From: Pezicula radicicola
Lineage: Eukaryota; Ascomycota; Leotiomycetes; Helotiales; Dermateaceae
Length of the DNA: 64,000 nt
Assembly: GCA_003008705.1 (NCBI GenBank)
Contig: PDUO01000064.1
Coordinates: 1 to 64,000, forward strand
Direction of reading: 5' to 3'
The notes below the pieces were generated by a model. It worked only from the letters and a program-made list of their open reading frames with translations. It had not been told where the DNA came from and searched no databases. This document shows positions 13,355 through 25,747 of this stretch, piece by piece (within the stretch, counting starts at the first letter, position 1; every line of letters begins with the position of its first letter). Made by a program: the position numbers and the translations under genes.

Positions 13355-15162
13355 ATGGCAAGTTACGAAGATAAACATACAGGTGGGAGTCAGGGCGATA
13401 TTATACCTCTCGAAAATGGCATATACACGACCACCGACGGAGAATCTTTGGATCTGGATGGAGTGGATATGGTGAGGGTTGGGAAGAAGCAACAGTTAAA
13501 AGTAAACCCGCTTTATACATTCCTCTAAATTGTCAAGCTTACTGATAATATGCGAAAGAGAAACTTTGGCTTCTTCAGCGTTATCGGGTTCTCATGTGCT
13601 ATTATGTTAACGTGGGAAGGCATGTTAGTGTGAGTTTCGCTTTTTTTGGATTCTCTACTGAATGCCCTCAGCTGATGGAGAGAAGTGTTTTTGTGTCAGG
13701 CCTACAGAATGGTGGACCGGCTGGACTGGTCTATGGGTTCCTGTGGTGCTGGTTAGGATACTTAGCTGTTGTGGCATCTATGGCAGAACTTGCTTCAATG
13801 TAGGTTTTCCAACATTTAAGGCACTCGCCTTCCTGTGAAACTAAATGTTGAATACTCCTGGTATCATGGACACTAAAAACAATTAGGATGCCAACTTCAG
13901 GTGGTCAATATCACTGGACATATGTTCTTGCACCCCGTTCTATGGCCAGGTTCCTCTCTTACATGATAGGATGGTTTGAAGTAATTACATGGCTGGCAAG
14001 TACTGCAAGTGTGAGTTTTCTAGTCGGGACGACCATCCAAGGGCTCCTTGTACTCAATTATCCCACGTACGGTTACCAACGATGGCACGGTACTCTATTA
14101 ATGTACGCCATTATCCTCTTGGCCTTTACGACCAACGTCTGCATCGGCAAAATCATTCCGAAACTCGAGACCGTAGTACTCATCGTCCACATATGTGGAT
14201 TCTTCCTCGTACTGATTCCTGTCGTTGTTCTGGCACCGGTAAAAACCTCAGCTAAGGATGTTTTCACTTCCTTCCTCAACACCGGTGGTTTCAGCACTCA
14301 AACACTATCCTTTTTCGTTGGCAGTATTACCACTGTCTTCGCCTTGCTGGGTGCCGATGGGGCAGCACATATGTCAGAGGAAATCAAGAATGCATCAGTG
14401 GTAGTACCGAGAAGTTTGATATGGGCCATGCTAATCAACGGTTTTCTCGGGTTTGCCATGCTACTCGGAATCCTTTTCTGTATCGGCGATGTAGCTGCTG
14501 CACTCAGTACACCTACCGGTTACCCGTCAATTGAGATATTTACACAAGCACTATCTTCAACCGCCGGAGCTACAGCAATAGAATGCCTTATTATATCCGT
14601 GATGTGCATATGCACGCTCAGCATCCTTACATCGGCATCTCGCGTGATGTGGGCATTTTCAAGGGACTATGGACTTCCATTCTCAACTTTCCTGTCGAGG
14701 GTTAATCAGAGGACAAGATTACCCCTTAATGCCGTTTATGTCTGTACAGGACTCGCACTCCTTCAGGGTCTCATCAACATAGGAAGCACTACAGCCTTCA
14801 ACGCATTCCTCTCCTTGGTTGTAGTCTCTGCTATGTTAACCTATATTATACCCACAGTGCTACACTTACGTCTTCGAATCTTTCAACCACAAACCCTCGT
14901 CTATGGCCCCTGGCGTCTCGGACCTAAACTTGGAATCTGCACTAACGTCTGGGCGATCATTTGGACGACAATAACGGCCTTCTTTTCTTTTTGGCCGGCT
15001 GCTGTTCCGACTGATCCTAAGGATATGAATTGGAGCTGCCTATTATTTGGAGCTGCATGTTTGGTTGGATTGGGCTTTTGGGGGCTGCATGGTAGGAGGA
15101 TTTATAGAGGCCCGGTTATTGAAGTCGAGGGTGCTGAGGGTGTGTTGAGACCTAGTTCCTGA
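13355..15162 (+). CDS. Amino-acid/GABA-type permease (APC superfamily)
   Basis: This is a predicted plasma-membrane amino-acid or GABA importer of the fungal APC family. Exons are 13355-13501, 13559-13629, 13686-13799 and 13887-15162 (535 aa). Intron positions keep frame and rebuild family-conserved stretches: NFGFFSVIGFS in exon 2, SGLQNGGPAGL in exon 3, and the junction into SGGQYHWTYVLAP near residue 115, a motif typical of this family. About twelve hydrophobic segments follow, with loops containing EEIKNASVVVPRS and ASRVMWAFSRD. The N-terminal ~50 residues are hydrophilic, as expected for a cytosolic tail. The third junction (acceptor ..AGAAG at 13685) was chosen because it gives the expected spacing; the acceptor itself is weak. 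Substrate cannot be told from sequence. It stands alone between two gene-free stretches. Confidence 0.88.
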
Positions 15163-15521
15163 GAGATGGTGTTCTCCGCACCTCTACTTATAATTCTATT
15201 TCTTCATAAGTCGTTGATCTATCTTCTGTAATGAATAGATCAGAGTAGATGATGAATATCTAGCTACCTGTCCCTAACCTTTTCCTGACCGAGAACCTAA
15301 TGAGCAATTCAATGAGTATATCTTTCATCTAGACAGCAAGATCTTCTCTCGAGACTAATCGTCAGTTGCTAGGGCTAGCTTGACATCCGACGTTTAGATA
15401 AAGGTTCGCTTTCCATTACAAAAAGCTGCCCTCCTGCAGAAGGAACTAAGCGCAGGAAAGAAACCTACTCGCTAAACGGCACAGTAAACCGCCGAAATAC
15501 ACGACTAAAAGAAAACCTAGC
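15163..15521. other. Intergenic, nothing recognised
   Basis: This is the 3' flank of the permease and downstream flank of the minus-strand tRNA gene. No gene was recognised. Confidence 0.5.
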
Positions 15522-15532
15522 AAAAAAAAAAA
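15522..15532 (-). terminator. Likely pol III terminator of the tRNA-Pro gene
   Basis: A run of eleven T on the minus strand lies about 30 nt past the discriminator base of the tRNA. T-runs of this kind end RNA polymerase III transcription. Confidence 0.7.
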
Positions 15533-15559
15533 TTGATACAAGCAAGCAAGCTTATTGTT

Positions 15560-15701
15560 GGGCCTAATCCGGCTGAAGGAATTATTAGATAAGGCTTTGT
15601 GATATAGAGAGAAGGGTAGTAACTTACGATCGAACCGGAGACCTCTTACATTTTGAATCTAGGGACCCAAAGCAAGAATTCTACCACTGAACTATCAGGC
15701 C
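15560..15701 (-). tRNA. tRNA-Pro(UGG) interrupted by two introns
   Basis: Reading from 15701 downward: acceptor GGCCTGA, TA, D-arm GTTC-AGTGGTA-GAAT, T26, anticodon stem CTTGC, loop TTTGGG. Then comes a 15-nt insert (15665-15651) at the standard tRNA intron site after position 37. Next are T38, stem GTAAG, variable AGGTC, T-stem TCCGG and loop TTCGATC. A second insert of 55 nt (15627-15573) follows, then CCGGA, TTAGGCC and discriminator C. With both inserts removed, acceptor, anticodon and T stems pair fully, allowing G-U pairs. Anticodon TGG means proline, and discriminator C suits eukaryotic tRNA-Pro. The A box TAGTTCAGTGG is intact; the B box reads GGTTCGATC and then runs into the second insert. 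Without removing that insert neither the T-stem nor the acceptor stem closes, so standard finders could call it a pseudogene. Confidence 0.85.
15573..15627 (-). other. Spliceosomal-type insert inside tRNA-Pro
   Basis: The 55-nt insert starts GTAAGTTACTACCC, contains TCTAAT 13 nt before its end, and finishes CCTTCAG. Length, donor, candidate branch site and acceptor all match the protein-gene introns in this window. It lies between the last base of the T-loop (position 60) and the 3' strand of the T-stem (61), not where tRNA endonuclease normally cuts. No bulge-helix-bulge was checked by folding. Confidence 0.75.
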
Positions 15702-18700
15702 TTTCATGTTTGTTGAAGTAATTTGACTTATCTGGTGTGAAATAAGAGAGTGTGGAGGGAAACGAGTAGCGGTGAAAAAATTCATGAGGTGGGAGGAGTC
15801 ATAAGTAATTGTATCCACATGTATGACAGATGTAAACTATTTAAGCGGGAACATAAACAAGTTAAGCGAGAACCTCCTTTTGATTTTATAGCCTGTGAGC
15901 CTGTGCGTTAAAACTAAAAGTAAACACGCATTTTAATTTGCATTTATGTACTTAAAACTTTCCTACTTGAATACCAACTTCATAGTACAACTTCTAAGAA
16001 GCTATTCTGCAAGATTTTCTTTTCAACGCGCTTGCCTAGATGGAGCTTGGTGGAATGTTTACTATGAAATCGACATTTAAGTGTGAAAGTTTAGCCATTT
16101 CGTATCTACAGAGAACCGAGAAATACCTAGTGTCAAGTACTGTGAGTGTTATGGTACCAGATTATAGGGAAGAGCTGCAGACGAAACGACTACAAAGGTC
16201 ACTGAAGAGATCAATGACTCAAAGACCTAATGGTACGTCGACCCTTATATGCACCAGAACGGAATGTGACTATGGATTAGATCAAGACGGACTTCAGCGG
16301 TAAATACCATTGACAACACCCTTATACTTAACAGCATAGAACAGTCTTTCATAAAACCAACTTACAGAGTGAATGAACCTCAAATAAACCCAACACCAAG
16401 TACACATCATCCCTCCAATCCTCTCGCTTTCCCAATCCAGTTTAATTCCTAAACCAGTGATATCTCCAATCAGGCAATCTTTGAAAATACCTGCGTCATG
16501 AATTTGGGGCGTCCTGTCGATTCCAGTAACCTGCCAGTCCACAAAGCGCCTTGCCGCGGATAGCATATTCGCAACAGAAATGATTCATCTTTATCCAATT
16601 CTCCTCAAGTATCTAATACAGTAAGTAATAAACTCTAACAAAGAGCAGCCGTTAAACATTTATACATAAATTAGAACCCATCATATCTTAAATCCCAACA
16701 ACCTGGTATAGTCCAACTCCTCCCCACTTTCCCAAGGAAGAATTTAAGCTTAAATTTCATCTACCGAACCCCTACCTATCCCCTTGCTAATACCAACCCA
16801 GCCCTTAGATATACTACTTAGTCATCACTCAGTCATCACTCAGTCGTCACTCCGGCCCAAAGTCCTTATTTGGGAATTCCTTCCATCTATCTACTTCCAT
16901 CAAAGAAAGAAAATGTAATCCACAAATCGACCCACTAAGAATCGGATCCACTTTCTCGAAGCAAGTACAACAAGATTCCTCTTCGTATTAGTAAGAAGCA
17001 AAAACATAACAAAATCCCAAAGCAACAAACTCACAAAGCTTCAAAAGAAAACGATAAAAAGCCGCCAGATCCACAAACCCCAAACCATCAGGACCATCTG
17101 CCGGTATATTCGGCCTTCTAAATCCGTGGTATACTCACCGTTAGTTACTTAGTCCAACACTTCCAAAATCAAGCTTTCCTCTACTGTTTAAGTACTACTA
17201 CTACGGTAACGGGATTTTAGTATAGTACGAAAGTATAAGCGGCTTTGATCGATTTACCTCCTACCCTCTATAGGAAAAAATACACGAGGCGACACCAGGC
17301 TGTAAGTATTACGTACCTTTCGTAGGTGGCGCGGAAGGCTGAAAAGATTATATCATATCTCACTCACCGACGCTCACTACTTATCACTATCAGAGAAACG
17401 GCTGAGTGAGATGTTGGACTTTTCCCGCCTTGAAATTTGGTATTTGGTTTCGAGGCGGAAATATTCAAATCTTTGGTGGAAGGTTTTGGGGTTATTTTTG
17501 GTTCTCGGTGTAGTATACAATGGTGACTTAGTAATCAAGGGGTATAGTACATATATTTGATAAGGGATTTGATCAAACCCTTGGAATGTGTACAGCGTAT
17601 ACAGCTTCTATTTGCTATACATACAAATGAGAATGTGATATGTATTGTACTGTACTGTACCTCGGTACAATATCATAAAAAAACCCTCCAATAAACAAAT
17701 AAACTCGGCCGAGTCTAAGTAACGTTACCCCATCCCCGTCTCCATCCCGATCCCCTTCCCCATCTCCTCCATCTCCGTACCTGTCTTACTTTCTACCCCT
17801 CCCCTATAAAAGAACACAACCAAACCATACCCCATACAGCAAAACCCCCAAAAGTAGTAAATACTACTAATCCCCATTCCCACTACCACCACTACGGAGG
17901 TAAAGCCAGACTGCATTAGCACCATCTAGCGAAAGCGAAATTCCAACCCCAACACCAACACCAGGAAATTCCTACGGCTACGGACATGGAGGTACGGAAT
18001 TACGAGATTCTTTTCTGAGTTAGAATGTCACAAGTCAGCAAGTACCATCGAACCGGAACTAAATCCATTATAATCTGACACACGACACACGACACATCAC
18101 CATTCTAATCCCCTTCTGGACTCCCCTTCTGAACTCCATGGATTTAACTCCATACACCGACACAGAAATCAAAAAAAGAAAACCTTCAAAAAAAAATTTT
18201 TTAAGCTTTTCCTTCAAAGTCTTAAACCTTCCAACTTAAGGGGAGGGGGCATTCACATAATTAATTAAATCAAGCATCAATCGATCCTTCAAATCCTTCG
18301 ATCGCTTCAGATTTGGCGGAAAGATCTTTCCGGTTCAAACGGAGTACATCCGTCAGGTCGGTTGGACTCGTTAAGAGATTTTTTAAATTTGCCTTGGAGA
18401 TCTGGGGCAACGGAGGGGCAAACAAAACCCGGGTAAGGGCCGGACAAGGGCGGGGAGGGCGGGGAGGGGAGGAAGAGTAAAGTTTGTTTTGTGGAGTCAG
18501 TCGACTTTGTTGCATGGGAACTTGTATGTTTCCGGTTGCTGCCACAAAGGCTATTTGCATTATTGGAAGGCGAAGCTGCGTCATTGAAATCTAATATTGA
18601 GGGTTTTCGTTGAAATATTGTTTTCATGATACTCGTATGATACTGTAGAAGGTCTTCTGTGTTGTGATTGTTTGAACCTTTTTTTTGTTGTTGGGTGTTT

Positions 18701-18934
18701 TGTGTACGGAGTACTGATTGGTGATTATGTCGGAATGGAATGAGACGAGATGAGATCTGTACTTCATATCTTTGGATGACTTTGAAAATACTTTTCTAAG
18801 TGATACATTAGCCGTGTATGTTTCTCGTACACTTTTTGTTGTGTTTCCCGCATCAAGTCATTAAACGCCGTCGCTATGCTTCCTTTCCCATGGCCCTGTC
18901 CAAACTCCCCAAACCCAAAATAATGACGCCAAAA
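15702..18934. other. Intergenic, no supported gene
   Basis: Short frames occur (for example 16294-16566 on the minus strand, 90 codons), but none has a recognisable domain, splice structure or neighbour logic. Around 17.1-17.7 kb are AT-rich tracts and short palindromic GTAC repeats. The right end is the 3' flank of the bZIP gene. Confidence 0.5.
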
Positions 18935-20272
18935 TTACCACTCAGGTAAAGGCGCAGCTCCCCTTTGTCTTCTCCAGAAATTGGCCCGCACAATCCAATC
19001 CCTCCCAAGCAACCATCCCCACCTCTCGAGAACCGCCTGTGAAAACTCCCACGACATCTCATTCCATGGATCATCTCCCCAGATGGTAATCTGTCCAATA
19101 TCTTCTGCTTCGCCTGTCAAACTTCCCACTTCAGTAACAAAGCTTTGAGCGACGTCAGGTGTGACTCCGAGAAGGCGATCGCGTAGGCCCGGTGAGGCAA
19201 GCATGTCGATCCCCCAGTAATGAGGAGTTTCGAGCTGCGCTTTAGAGGGCTTGAGGGAACTGGGGAGAGTGGAGCTCATGGAGCTGAGGGTCGCAAGATG
19301 TTTGGATGGTGTCGTTCGCACAGTCGGGTCTGCTAAAAGGGGCTGAAATGTTCTAATGAGTTCTGCTCGTGCTTTGGCCCGGTCATATGGTATTGTAACC
19401 AAGACACTGGAAATCGGTTAGTATTGAAAATTTCTGAGAGCGGGATTGATGTACGAACTTTTGCTGAGAGGTGTTACTGGAGACCGATTGGCCAGAAGCT
19501 CGTCGCGACTGTGCCTCGATCGAAGGGGTAAGGGCGTTGTTTAGAGATTGAAAAGGGGGTCCCATTGTAAGTCGAGGGGATCGGAAGCCTGATGACTCAG
19601 GTGAGCTTTGTGTATTATGACTGCGGAGGCCGGATGGATGTACCATAGAATATGGCTGAGACAAAGACAAATTAGATGGCTCCGCATATGCTTGCATTGA
19701 AGGGGACATCATGGATGAAGTCAAAGAAAGAGATGCCATGGGCATCATATCTGAGCCAAGAGATGCTGGCGGGCTACCGTGGCCTCCGATGGAGGAGCCC
19801 GATATTGAGGGAGAAAGCGAGTATTGTCTGCCTTCATGTGATAATGGAACACCAATCGGTACCGAAAGTGATGAGGAAGACCCATACAACTGAGCCTTGA
19901 GAGCTTCGTTTTCCCTTCGCAATTCTTCATTTTGATAGCGCAAACGTTCGATCTCTTCGGATTGCTCCGAGCTTTGTTCCTTTTGCGCCTGTTCGAGGTT
20001 CTTGAGATGCTCCTTTCTTCTACGGCCTGAGATGGTTCGGGTCAGCCATGCAGCAACAAAGATGCGGTATTTGTTTTTGTTGGGGACGTACGGAATTCTC
20101 TTTGGGCCAGGCGATTGTACTGCAGAATGTGTGAGTAAATACTATGCCGTATGCAGTAGGTATTGTTGAGCCTTACCTCGCGCTTGCGCTCTTCTTTGTC
20201 AGCTTGCTCACTCATATTGCTCTCTAGAGAGTAATGTCTTGCGTGTCTGGTAATGGTTGTTGACTGGGTCAT
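18935..20272 (-). CDS. bZIP transcription factor with DUF3425-like C-terminus
   Basis: A DNA-binding nuclear regulator. Exons (minus) are 20272-20177, 20119-20092, 20026-19459 and 19406-18935, giving 387 aa. The basic region spans exons 1-3: YNRLAQREFRRRRKEHL has the invariant N-x7-R (N34, R42). It is followed by a leucine zipper with Leu 70, 77 and 84 and a charged coiled-coil ending near residue 88. A Ser/Pro-rich middle follows, then a C-terminal segment with HYWGIDMLASPGLRDRL, which resembles the DUF3425 domain common in fungal bZIPs. The QREFRRRRKEH form is typical of a Pezizomycotina bZIP subgroup; targets are unknown. A second in-frame Met at residue 20 (20215) is an alternative start. 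Intron 3 has a less common donor, GTTCGT, but a perfect CTAAC branch site. Confidence 0.9.
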
Positions 20273-23200
20273 TTCGTGCAGTATATAAATGCCTCTCAGA
20301 ATTCGAAGGAACTGAAGGATGTAGAGAGCTTATGTCAATAATTAAAAATTGCTTTGAAGCTGGGCCCCCAGTGTCATCATATATACCCTGGCTCCGTCTT
20401 AGGATGTGGGTCTTCTATTGGAGCATGAGCATGGAGCACTGGCGCCCAAACCACCCGCTACAAGATGGTAGGGCCGTTCGTAGGCAACGAAATTCCCAAG
20501 TACCTAGCTTCACTGCTTCAGCCTTGGGTAAGCTAGGACGATCCCGGTACTCCCAGTAAGTGCTTAGTGCTCAACTGTCCAGGAACGCTAGTGCGCTGGT
20601 TGATACCATAATAACTTTAGATCGACAGTCAATGTTGCTGAGTTTCGCTTCTCCATCTTTCGCTTTATTCCAGGACCCTGATCGGAGTCGGTATCGCTTC
20701 TGCTCGATATGGCCGGTTGCGACCAGCGACCAACCAGATCGTTGGGAAGCTTGGGAAGCTGGAGAACTTGCTATTTATTCTTGCTATTTCCTGTCTGGCT
20801 GTGCAAAGCGATGAAACTGACGGCTCTTGACTCTTTGTGGTTTAGTGCGTTGGTCGATTCTCTGACAGCAGGGCTTGAGCTGTTCAGCCCGGTCGCTAAT
20901 TAGATCCGGTACTGTAACTGTGCTGCAATGGAGATAAAAGATCTCAAGGTCGAGCGAGTGCGAGCCTGATAGTGAGTGGTTAAGTGGCCGAGGGCGGGTG
21001 TGAGAGGCGGGGCACGGTGATCCTCATCCTGCCGGCGGCACAGCTTCATTGGCCTGACAATACGAGTGATAGACTCGCTGATTGGTGTGCTCTGCTTGCT
21101 TGCCTTTGTCTTGATTCTGAAATAGAATTCTCAGAGTTTGGAGCAGTAAAAAGAACGGATATGGTTAACGGTGTGCTGCAAGGCATCAGATTTTGGGAGA
21201 GTTGGTGGAGTGCAAGAAAGAGATGATCGATAGTACCACGATGGTGACCACCAGAAAAGACCCTCCCCACGTCGTCGTATCTTGTTGAATAGGTAAGCAA
21301 CGGTCGCGGGTATTATTGTATCAGCTGGGCATGCCCATTGATTGGACTCCTCGTAAGAAGCTCCCAGCAGCACCATCGCCATACTGTCAGCAATGCGAAA
21401 TGCGCAGACATGCTGATTACCTTCTTCAGAATAGCATAGCGATTTGAAATTACTCGGACTGCGTTCTCACTTATTGGGACGAGCTACGAACTACGAACTA
21501 CCTACCTAGATGAGACAGACGTTGCGTTGCGCATCCTATGTTTCTCGAAGGCGCTTTGGGAGGTAAGCTTCTACGGTAGGTATCGTGGCGATACCACGAG
21601 ACAGGCGACTGAGCCGCAGAGGCACATGAGGTCCAACGAGAGCAACATGGCGCAGGGCTTTTTCAGCCTTGCGCTGTGGAATCCGTCCCATAACAGTGAT
21701 AGCATGGGGAAGAGAGAGTCGTGAATGGTCAGTCGTTGGTCACGGGTGATCTCCGCACGCCTCGTCTCCGATCAGATCTTAAGGTATCCGTGCTGACGGA
21801 ATTATGGAATCATAGAATTGTGATGAAGAAGTTGATGGGCAGAGGCATATCGTCACTATCTTCAAGACTCCAGCAATACAATTCCATACCGGCGTGATCT
21901 CGAAATGATTCGAAGCGCAGGAATATGCAATCATCCCTGAGTCACTTAGTTGATGAATAGCTGAGTAGTCGATAACGCCTAATATCCGATTCTCGTCGCC
22001 TTCGCGTTCTAGAGTGAGAAGTCCATCTGACGGCCGAAGCCACCGTCGCCCGCCCGCTATACTACTGGTGACTGCCACGACTGCCATCCCAGCCGAAGTG
22101 CCGTGCACCGATGTGTGCTTACGCCAACGCTGACAGCTGCTTCAACTTTTGCTGGCAAGATGCACCAGGAACCGCGGATTCAGCAACCCACAAATCATTA
22201 ATTAGGTTTCTGCTAAGGATCGTTCGTTACAGTATGTCCTTGCCTCAAGTTTGCTTACCTACCGGTATCTAGAAAAGAAAAAAAAGAGTGGTTGGTGAGG
22301 GGATAGGGATGGTTGCTTCCGGCGCGAAGGAACTGTGATGAGACTGGGAAATGTACCGCGGTGACCGGCACCTGAGAGGCGCGAGCCGTGATTGTTTCTA
22401 ATGACAGCGAGGCAGACTGACAACGTCCCCTCGATCAGATGAAAACAATCAAGGAAACAAAATCAAAATTGATACTATTCCCAGACATTAATGAACACGT
22501 TGTCGGTCCCCTTTGTAGGCGGTGTAGATGCACCTAAAATGGATCGGCAGCAGCACTGAGGCACGGCTTACTTGCTAAGTTGCTGAGCCCCCAGAATTCT
22601 TAGAAATCATGCGATAAGTCAGAATTCTAGCAGACTCACAGAGGGTAATATTTGCGGTACGGACGTACCCCATCGCAGCATTATCGTTGCATATTTCTGT
22701 AGATCTTCCGTCTACCCAAATTAATCTTGTTGCCTTGAGACGAGAAATGGAATCAATCCGAATCATTTCGCGCAGGTCGGCAAGAGACACCTCCTATCTG
22801 GCTCTGGTTGGCTCGCACTCTCGCACTCGCTACCCTATCCAGATATCCCGGAAGATGGAGAAAAAAGAAAGGGGGGGTTACAGTACAGAACCTCGCGTCG
22901 CAGTGTAACCCCCTTTCCTGTGGTGTGTAGGGCTGAGGGGTTCTGGGACTGGATCGGAAAACCCGAGGTTAGGTCAGCGCATGGCAGTCGTCACAAAATA
23001 TTCCAACTTCTGCCTTTCGTTCTGAGGAAAGGTACAATTAAGCTTAAGTTGCGTCACAAGCCTGTTGCTGAGGTGGGAATGGGTGTGGGACATTCCCGTT
23101 GGAAGGTATACGAGCTCACATCCTCACGTAAAGCAAACCATTCCGACCTTGCGGGCCGTTAGAAACGTTACTTTAGAACAGAGAAACTGCAGTCGAAAAG

Positions 23201-23398
23201 TGCGGCAGAGAAAGTGAAGCATTAAACAGTCGTCATTCTGTATTTTTGTCTTCCCCGTGGTATCGTCGTTGAAGACAAAAATGTCTCCTTTTGCAAAACT
23301 CCCATTGTACTCCAACAATCAATCTCATGGCGTTGAAGCCACAGTCCTCGCCAAATCATTATTGCAAGTAGGTTCAAGAAAGAACCTCCCTTCTACAT
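20273..23398. other. Long intergenic stretch upstream of the bZIP gene
   Basis: About 3.1 kb lies between the bZIP start and the 3' end of the kinase. Frames are short, overlap on both strands and show no domain. The part next to 20273 should hold the bZIP promoter. A GC-rich hairpin at 22867-22915 is listed separately. I recognise no RNA gene. Confidence 0.5.
22867..22915. repeat. Short perfect-stem inverted repeat
   Basis: A G-run followed by TTAC near 22868-22881 is mirrored by GTAACCCCCTTT at 22904-22915, with a loop of about 22 nt. A DNA or RNA hairpin is likely. It may be the core of a small transposon remnant; no function is known. Confidence 0.5.
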
Positions 23399-24812
23399 CT
23401 ATGCCTCCTGGGCCCATCGTCTCTCACGCAGAGGCATCTCTTTGCCGGACGCTTCTCGAGTTCCATCAGTCTCTGCACGCCAGGCAAAGTATTCTCCAAG
23501 ACGGATCTCTGCATAGGAAGCATAATCGAAGTCGATTTGGGAGATGGTTGCCTGGATCAGTGCCCATATACCCCAGTAAAATCCCGGGACACCTCTGTAT
23601 ATATCAACTTCCTCACAGAGCTTTTGAGCCTCAAGGTCTAAGTCGTGATCTTGCTCCTTCTTGTGCGCAAAGTAACTCTGTATATACTCACGTAGGAAAT
23701 CTTTCCGTTGGGATTGAGTAGGAAGAACATTGAAGTCGCAATCAAATCCTCCCCATTCGGCGAAATGATTGGCTATATCGAAGGCCGCAGGAGAGGGTAC
23801 TGCGTATTCATAGTCGATGAAGCTGACAGTTTCTATCCCCGTAGAAGCTGCAGTTGAGCGCGGTGAAACGATAACATTGCCACTGAGTAGGTCGCAATGG
23901 GCAAACACAAGCTTAGCACAGTCAGTAATTATTCTAGTAGGACACAGCAGAGACAGCTGCATGGTAGGACTTTGTAGCACAGGCTGATTGGGAATAGAAT
24001 GTGCTGCATGGGCTGATGTCGCTTTTGGAATTCTGATGGGGGTTTCAACTTACGCTATTCTCGCCGAGACCTGGCCTGTTGCTGAATTCTGCAACTAGTT
24101 TCGTCAATTCCTTCTGGAGCTGTGCCTGCCGTAACGTCTCTGCTTCTGTTCCTGTAGGCAGAGCATAGATCCATTTCTGCATCACAGACCAAATATTTGG
24201 TGCAATCTTTCCAGGCGCAACATTATCAATAGCTGCTTGCAACGCTGGGTCCTTCTTACTGGGCGTTGGTGCAGATATGCCAAATTCTTCACTGCCCGTC
24301 ACCTCTTGTTGCAAGGGTTCACGAGTTGCTGGAATACATGGGACAAGAGCATGCCACTCTGCGAGTCGCTTAGCTACTCCACGCCATATACTCTGTCTTC
24401 GGAGATCCGCTGGTGAAGTAACAGAGCCGCGAATAAACTTGTATAGCATGCCATTGTGGAATCGACCCAAGAGAGCTGGGGCAAGACCGTATTGCATGAG
24501 CAGCTCGTGGTTCTGTCTTTCACGCTCACGATCAATGATCAAATCCGTACCCTTGCCGTAAGCTCTCAGTAAAACTGCCTCATTGTCTATCTCCTCCTCT
24601 GACAGACCCGGTCTCTTGTTCACCGCCTTCAACAATGTGTTTGTAATTCCATCTGTGAAGCGTATGAACTCAATCTTGCCATCAGTATGCTCCCACTCTG
24701 GTCTGAGAGCCAGGATCAAGCGAAGAGCTGATGTTTGTGACTCGGCATTATTATAGGTGAGGGGAATGAAGCGGATGCTGCTCGTAGCTTTTGCGTCGTG
24801 GGTTGAAGCCAT
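23399..24812 (-). CDS. Choline/ethanolamine kinase
   Basis: The protein should phosphorylate ethanolamine (or choline) with ATP, the first step of the Kennedy pathway to phosphatidylethanolamine or phosphatidylcholine, in the cytosol. Exons are 24812-24054 and 23911-23399 (423 aa). The N-lobe contains RFTDGITNTLLKA (nucleotide loop) and VLLRAYGKGTDLIIDRE. The C-lobe has Brenner's motif HCDLLSGNVI (catalytic Asp 260, Asn 265) and the metal-binding FIDYEYA. The intron runs from GTAAGT at 24053 to CTAAG at 23912, with TACTGAC as a branch site. An alternative acceptor at 23957 is also in frame and would add 15 residues, but the shorter join gives the family spacing between GLGEN and the VFAHCD block. 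An upstream in-frame Met exists at 24935, but the start at 24812 suits the family better. I favour ethanolamine kinase without proof. Confidence 0.88.
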
Positions 24813-25747
24813 GTTGGTCTCGGTGTATACAAGAATGGGATAAAGCCCCGGCGAAGAGACTTTATAACTGTAAGAAGTCAGAATTGTTCTGCCATGATGT
24901 GTGAAGCTCGAGCTCTTACTTCCCGCAGGTAACAATCAAATAGGGTATCCAGAAGATGTGGTACGTCACTCTTGAGCTGGCAGAAATTTAGATATTTTGA
25001 TAATGCCGTCCAACGCAGGAGGATGGGGAAAGGCTTGAGAAGAGGGGGCTGGAATAGATAGGTAGGAATTGGCTGAAGAACATGGATATTCCAAAAATGA
25101 AGTTCAAGGTAGTTGTGGGGTACTACTGGTCTACGTTGCGTTGTTGTCTCGTGCTCATGACCCTGGAAATGGAAGATACCTTTACGAAATACGCTAATCC
25201 AGGGACCGACCCACGCACGGTCTTTGCTAGCCGAGCCAAGTCGACGACAAGAATTTGAATTTGAATTTTCTCCACCCCTCGCCGCGTTAGATTTGCATGT
25301 GTACGAAAGTATATTATATCACATGTGGTCACTGATACTTTCAGCATCAAATACTAGATGCACTATGAAGTAGGTACAGTAGTTAGTAACTCGTCCAAGG
25401 TATCCATCAAATAGACATCTAAGGAAATCCCTCCGCTGACGTCGTCCAGCATTTTCAGGGCTTGGGGGCTTGCTTTGGCGATGTTACGCACCATGTGATG
25501 CGATTCGTTGATTTCTGTAGAGGCAGCTTCTTATCGGTACAGCAGCTCTTATCTTTACAGATCTCTCACATAACAACCTTGCTCTTGAGATGGTGAGATC
25601 CAAGTGGTCAGCCATTTCAGATGGCAAAACGCGATTGAAGGCGTACGTAGACAAAGATAATGGTATGTATGGGGCATCTCTCCCGTCGAGAGAGATGTCC
25701 TCCTCCATTCCATCTCAAGGTCTGGCTTCTCCTCTTTCGCGGTCCAC
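24813..25747. other. Divergent promoter region, kinase and CLC genes
   Basis: About 930 bp lies between two divergently transcribed genes and should contain both promoters and leaders. No gene or clear binding site was recognised. Confidence 0.5.

Noticed and set aside
16294..16566. 90-codon minus-strand frame
   Set aside because: Composition is protein-like, but there is no domain, no splice extension and no conserved neighbour to support it.
18270..18627. Two overlapping minus-strand frames (104 and 106 codons)
   Set aside because: No single frame or splice join gives a recognisable or consistent protein, and the Pro-rich part comes from a simple GC-rich run.
23257..23721. 154-codon plus-strand frame
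   Set aside because: Mostly antisense to the conserved C-lobe of the kinase gene, so a shadow frame.
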